The notes under the pieces are model-generated. The model had not been told where the DNA came from. It ran no database searches and saw only the letters and a program-made list of their open reading frames with translations. Shown piece after piece: positions 5,127 through 6,515 of a stretch of 6,515 nt of DNA (position 1 is the first letter of the stretch; each line of letters opens with the position of its first letter). Location of the stretch: assembly GCA_015232865.1 (NCBI GenBank), contig JADFYU010000079.1:1-6515 (forward strand), in the 5' to 3' direction. The translations under genes were made by a program, and so were the position numbers. The stretch comes from Magnetococcales bacterium. GTDB lineage: Bacteria > Pseudomonadota > Magnetococcia > Magnetococcales > UBA8363.

Positions 5127-5525
5127 ATGAAGCGTACACCATTGAACAAAAGTAACCGTGCCGAGTCCGGCTTTACCCTGATCGAACTCATTATGGTCAT
5201 CGTCATCCTTGGCATCCTGGCCGCCGCCATTACACCACAATTTTTAGATGTGACCGGTGAAGCAAATGTAGCGGTCACGGACAAACTCCATGGCGATCTG
5301 AAATCAACCATGCAGACCGCCTTTGGTCTGCACAGAGCCAGGGGACTTACAGCCACGGGCACAGGCGATGAACTCTACATCACCAACTGCACTTCCCTGG
5401 AGTCTTACCTCGACGATATGGGTGGGGCGACCTGCACAGGAACAACCGTCACCTTCCCGGATACTCGGACAGCAGCCATAACTGCAGAAACCAACACAAG
5501 CTCCGCAACTCTGGCTGACATTTAG
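5127..5525 (+). CDS. Type IV pilin, MSHA-like major pilin
   Basis: 132 residues from the ATG at 5127. The class III signal is clear: a basic leader of 15 residues ending in Gly, then FTLIEL with the conserved Glu at mature position 5 (E20) and a hydrophobic helix (IMVIVILGILAAAITPQF). Prepilin peptidase would cut at G15/F16 and methylate the Phe. C88 and C103 probably form the C-terminal disulfide loop. The mature chain of about 117 residues is short for a major pilin, and its C-terminal part is rich in Thr and Ala. The start was chosen because GAAGAGAG (5111-5118) lies 8 bases before 5127. The ATG at 5121 would be too close to it, and an in-frame TTG at 5109 has no good site. The IELIMVIVILGILAA pattern and the converging MshG-like gene suggest MSHA-type pili for attachment or twitching. 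A minor pilin or type II secretion pseudopilin is less likely. Confidence 0.87.
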   Translation: MKRTPLNKSNRAESGFTLIELIMVIVILGILAAAITPQFLDVTGEANVAVTDKLHGDLKSTMQTAFGLHRARGLTATGTGDELYITNCTSLESYLDDMGGATCTGTTVTFPDTRTAAITAETNTSSATLADI

Positions 5526-5537
5526 TCCCTGCAATCC

Positions 5538-5594
5538 GGCAGGAAGTTCTGTGGGGGGAACTCGTCTCCTCCAGAACTTCCTGCTGTTTTTTTT
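5538..5594 (+). terminator. Strong intrinsic terminator of the pilin gene
   Basis: A perfect 13-bp stem (gcaggaagttctg 5539-5551, cagaacttcctgc 5572-5584), extendable by a G-T pair, is followed by tg and eight T (5587-5594). It begins 13 bases after the pilin stop and sits between convergent genes. On the minus strand no T-run follows the stem, so it acts as a + strand terminator. Strong termination is usual for highly expressed pilin genes. Confidence 0.92.
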
Positions 5595-5603
5595 CAGCGC
5601 AAT

Positions 5604-6515
5604 CTATTTTTTATGCATCATTGCATTGCCCATTCCCGCCAGCGGCAGGAAGATGCCCAGGGCCAGAACCAGCACCATGATGCCGACAAATGTCAGAATG
5701 ATCGGTTCGATTCCATCGGCCATGGCTTTGACCGAATAGCTGACCTCACGCTCATAAAACTCCGCCACATCCTGCATCATGGTATCCAACTGTCCGGTCT
5801 CTTCACCAACCGAGATCATCTGTAGGACCAACGGGGTAAACAGCCCGCTGTTGTTGGAGGCCTGAGCCATGCTCTCACCCCGCTCGATACCGTTTCTGAT
5901 TTCCTGCATTTTCATGGTAACAAAGGCGTTATCCATGGCCCGACTAACGGAATCCAAGGTCTCCAGAATCGGCACTCCAGAACGAGAACCCATGGCGAAC
6001 GTTCGGGCAAATCGGGCCAAAACGGCTTGGGTAATAATGGGGCCGACCAGGGGGAATTTCATAACCTTTTCATCCCACCATAAACGGCCATCCTTGGTTT
6101 TTAAAAAATGTTTAAAACCAAAGATGCCCCCAATGACGAAGATGATAATTACATACCAATAGTTTTTGGTAAAATTGGACATTCCCATCAAAATTTTTGT
6201 TGGCAGGGGCAATTCGGTGTTCATGCGGGCGAACATTTTGGCAAAGGTCGGAATGACAAAATAGTTCAGGACAAACAGGGCGACAAAAATACCGGAGATG
6301 ACAATTTTTGGATAGCGCAGAGCCGTGGCAATTTTTCGGGAGGTGTCCAGATCCACCTCGATATATTCATAAAGCTGTTTAAAGGCCTCATCCAATCGCC
6401 CGGTCTCTTCGCCGATACGAACCATATTGGCAAACAGATTGGGAAACACATCCGGATGCTCCTGAATGGCTTTGGCCAACCCCTGCCCCCCCTGGACCCG
6501 CTCGGTAATGTTCTC
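5604..6515 (-). CDS. mshG: MshG/PilC/GspF-type inner-membrane pilus assembly protein (5' truncated at right edge)
   Basis: The frame is open to the right edge. The codons at 6480-6515 (ENITERVQGGQG) continue the family match, so the TTG at 6479 is not the true start. About 303 residues are visible of the roughly 400 usual, with the N-terminal part of the first domain missing. The two T2SSF domains are seen as an internal repeat: MVRIGEETGRLDEAF in the first and MISVGEETGQLDTMM in the second, each after a GxxLAxA/GESMAQA segment. Three membrane segments are clear: VISGIFVALFVLNYFVIPTF, WYVIIIFVIGGIFGF and ILTFVGIMVLVLALGIFLPL. The protein is the platform that couples the assembly ATPase to pilus growth or retraction. 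MshG is preferred over PilC because of the neighbouring MSHA-type pilin and the sequence feel; PilC and GspF remain possible. It converges on the pilin gene, so the two are not in one operon. Confidence 0.85.
   Translation of the reverse strand, partial: ENITERVQGGQGLAKAIQEHPDVFPNLFANMVRIGEETGRLDEAFKQLYEYIEVDLDTSRKIATALRYPKIVISGIFVALFVLNYFVIPTFAKMFARMNTELPLPTKILMGMSNFTKNYWYVIIIFVIGGIFGFKHFLKTKDGRLWWDEKVMKFPLVGPIITQAVLARFARTFAMGSRSGVPILETLDSVSRAMDNAFVTMKMQEIRNGIERGESMAQASNNSGLFTPLVLQMISVGEETGQLDTMMQDVAEFYEREVSYSVKAMADGIEPIILTFVGIMVLVLALGIFLPLAGMGNAMMHKK

Overview
The window looks like chromosomal DNA of a magnetotactic proteobacterium, most plausibly an alphaproteobacterial or Magnetococcales-type organism. 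The main reason is the truncated gene at the left edge. It joins the end of a major-facilitator transporter to a YedZ/MsrQ-type ferric-reductase-like membrane domain, which is the architecture of the magnetosome protein MamZ. A GC-rich dispersed hairpin at about 3517-3565 also resembles repeats I associate with Magnetococcus-like genomes; this is recollection, not a search.

Layout. 1-1084 (+): 3' part of the MamZ-like fusion. 1085-1344: AT-rich gap with several short dyads. 1345-2550 and 2554-3435 (+): a two-gene unit separated by 3 bases. The first gene encodes an exported TPR plus diheme cytochrome c protein whose first haem site is spelled CX3CH. The second encodes an exported protein of unknown family with four cysteines. 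3436-3769: a 334-base gap with three tandem dyads, a GC-rich hairpin repeat, a run of 14 A, and a 156-bp MITE-like element (3593-3748). That element has 16-bp perfect terminal inverted repeats and a 22-bp perfect central inverted repeat. 3770-4894 (+): a WecA/MraY-family polyprenyl-phosphate sugar-1-phosphate transferase. 4895-5126: a gap with a candidate extended -10 promoter and a leader hairpin. 5127-5525 (+): a type IV pilin of MSHA type. 5538-5594: a strong intrinsic terminator. 5604-6515 (-): an MshG/PilC/GspF-type inner-membrane assembly protein, cut by the right edge.

How the genes may work together (inference). The left half is an electron-transfer and redox neighbourhood: a haem-binding membrane domain fused to a transporter, followed by a periplasmic multi-haem protein and a periplasmic partner. 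In magnetotactic bacteria such combinations serve the iron redox balance of magnetite formation. The right half is cell-surface machinery: initiation of a lipid-linked glycan, a pilin, and a pilus platform protein. The structured gap at 3436-3769 separates the two halves and may mark a boundary of a magnetosome gene cluster.

The observations most worth following up are the TPR-cytochrome with its CX3CH site and uncharacterised partner, and the symmetric nested-palindrome element just upstream of the glycosyltransferase.
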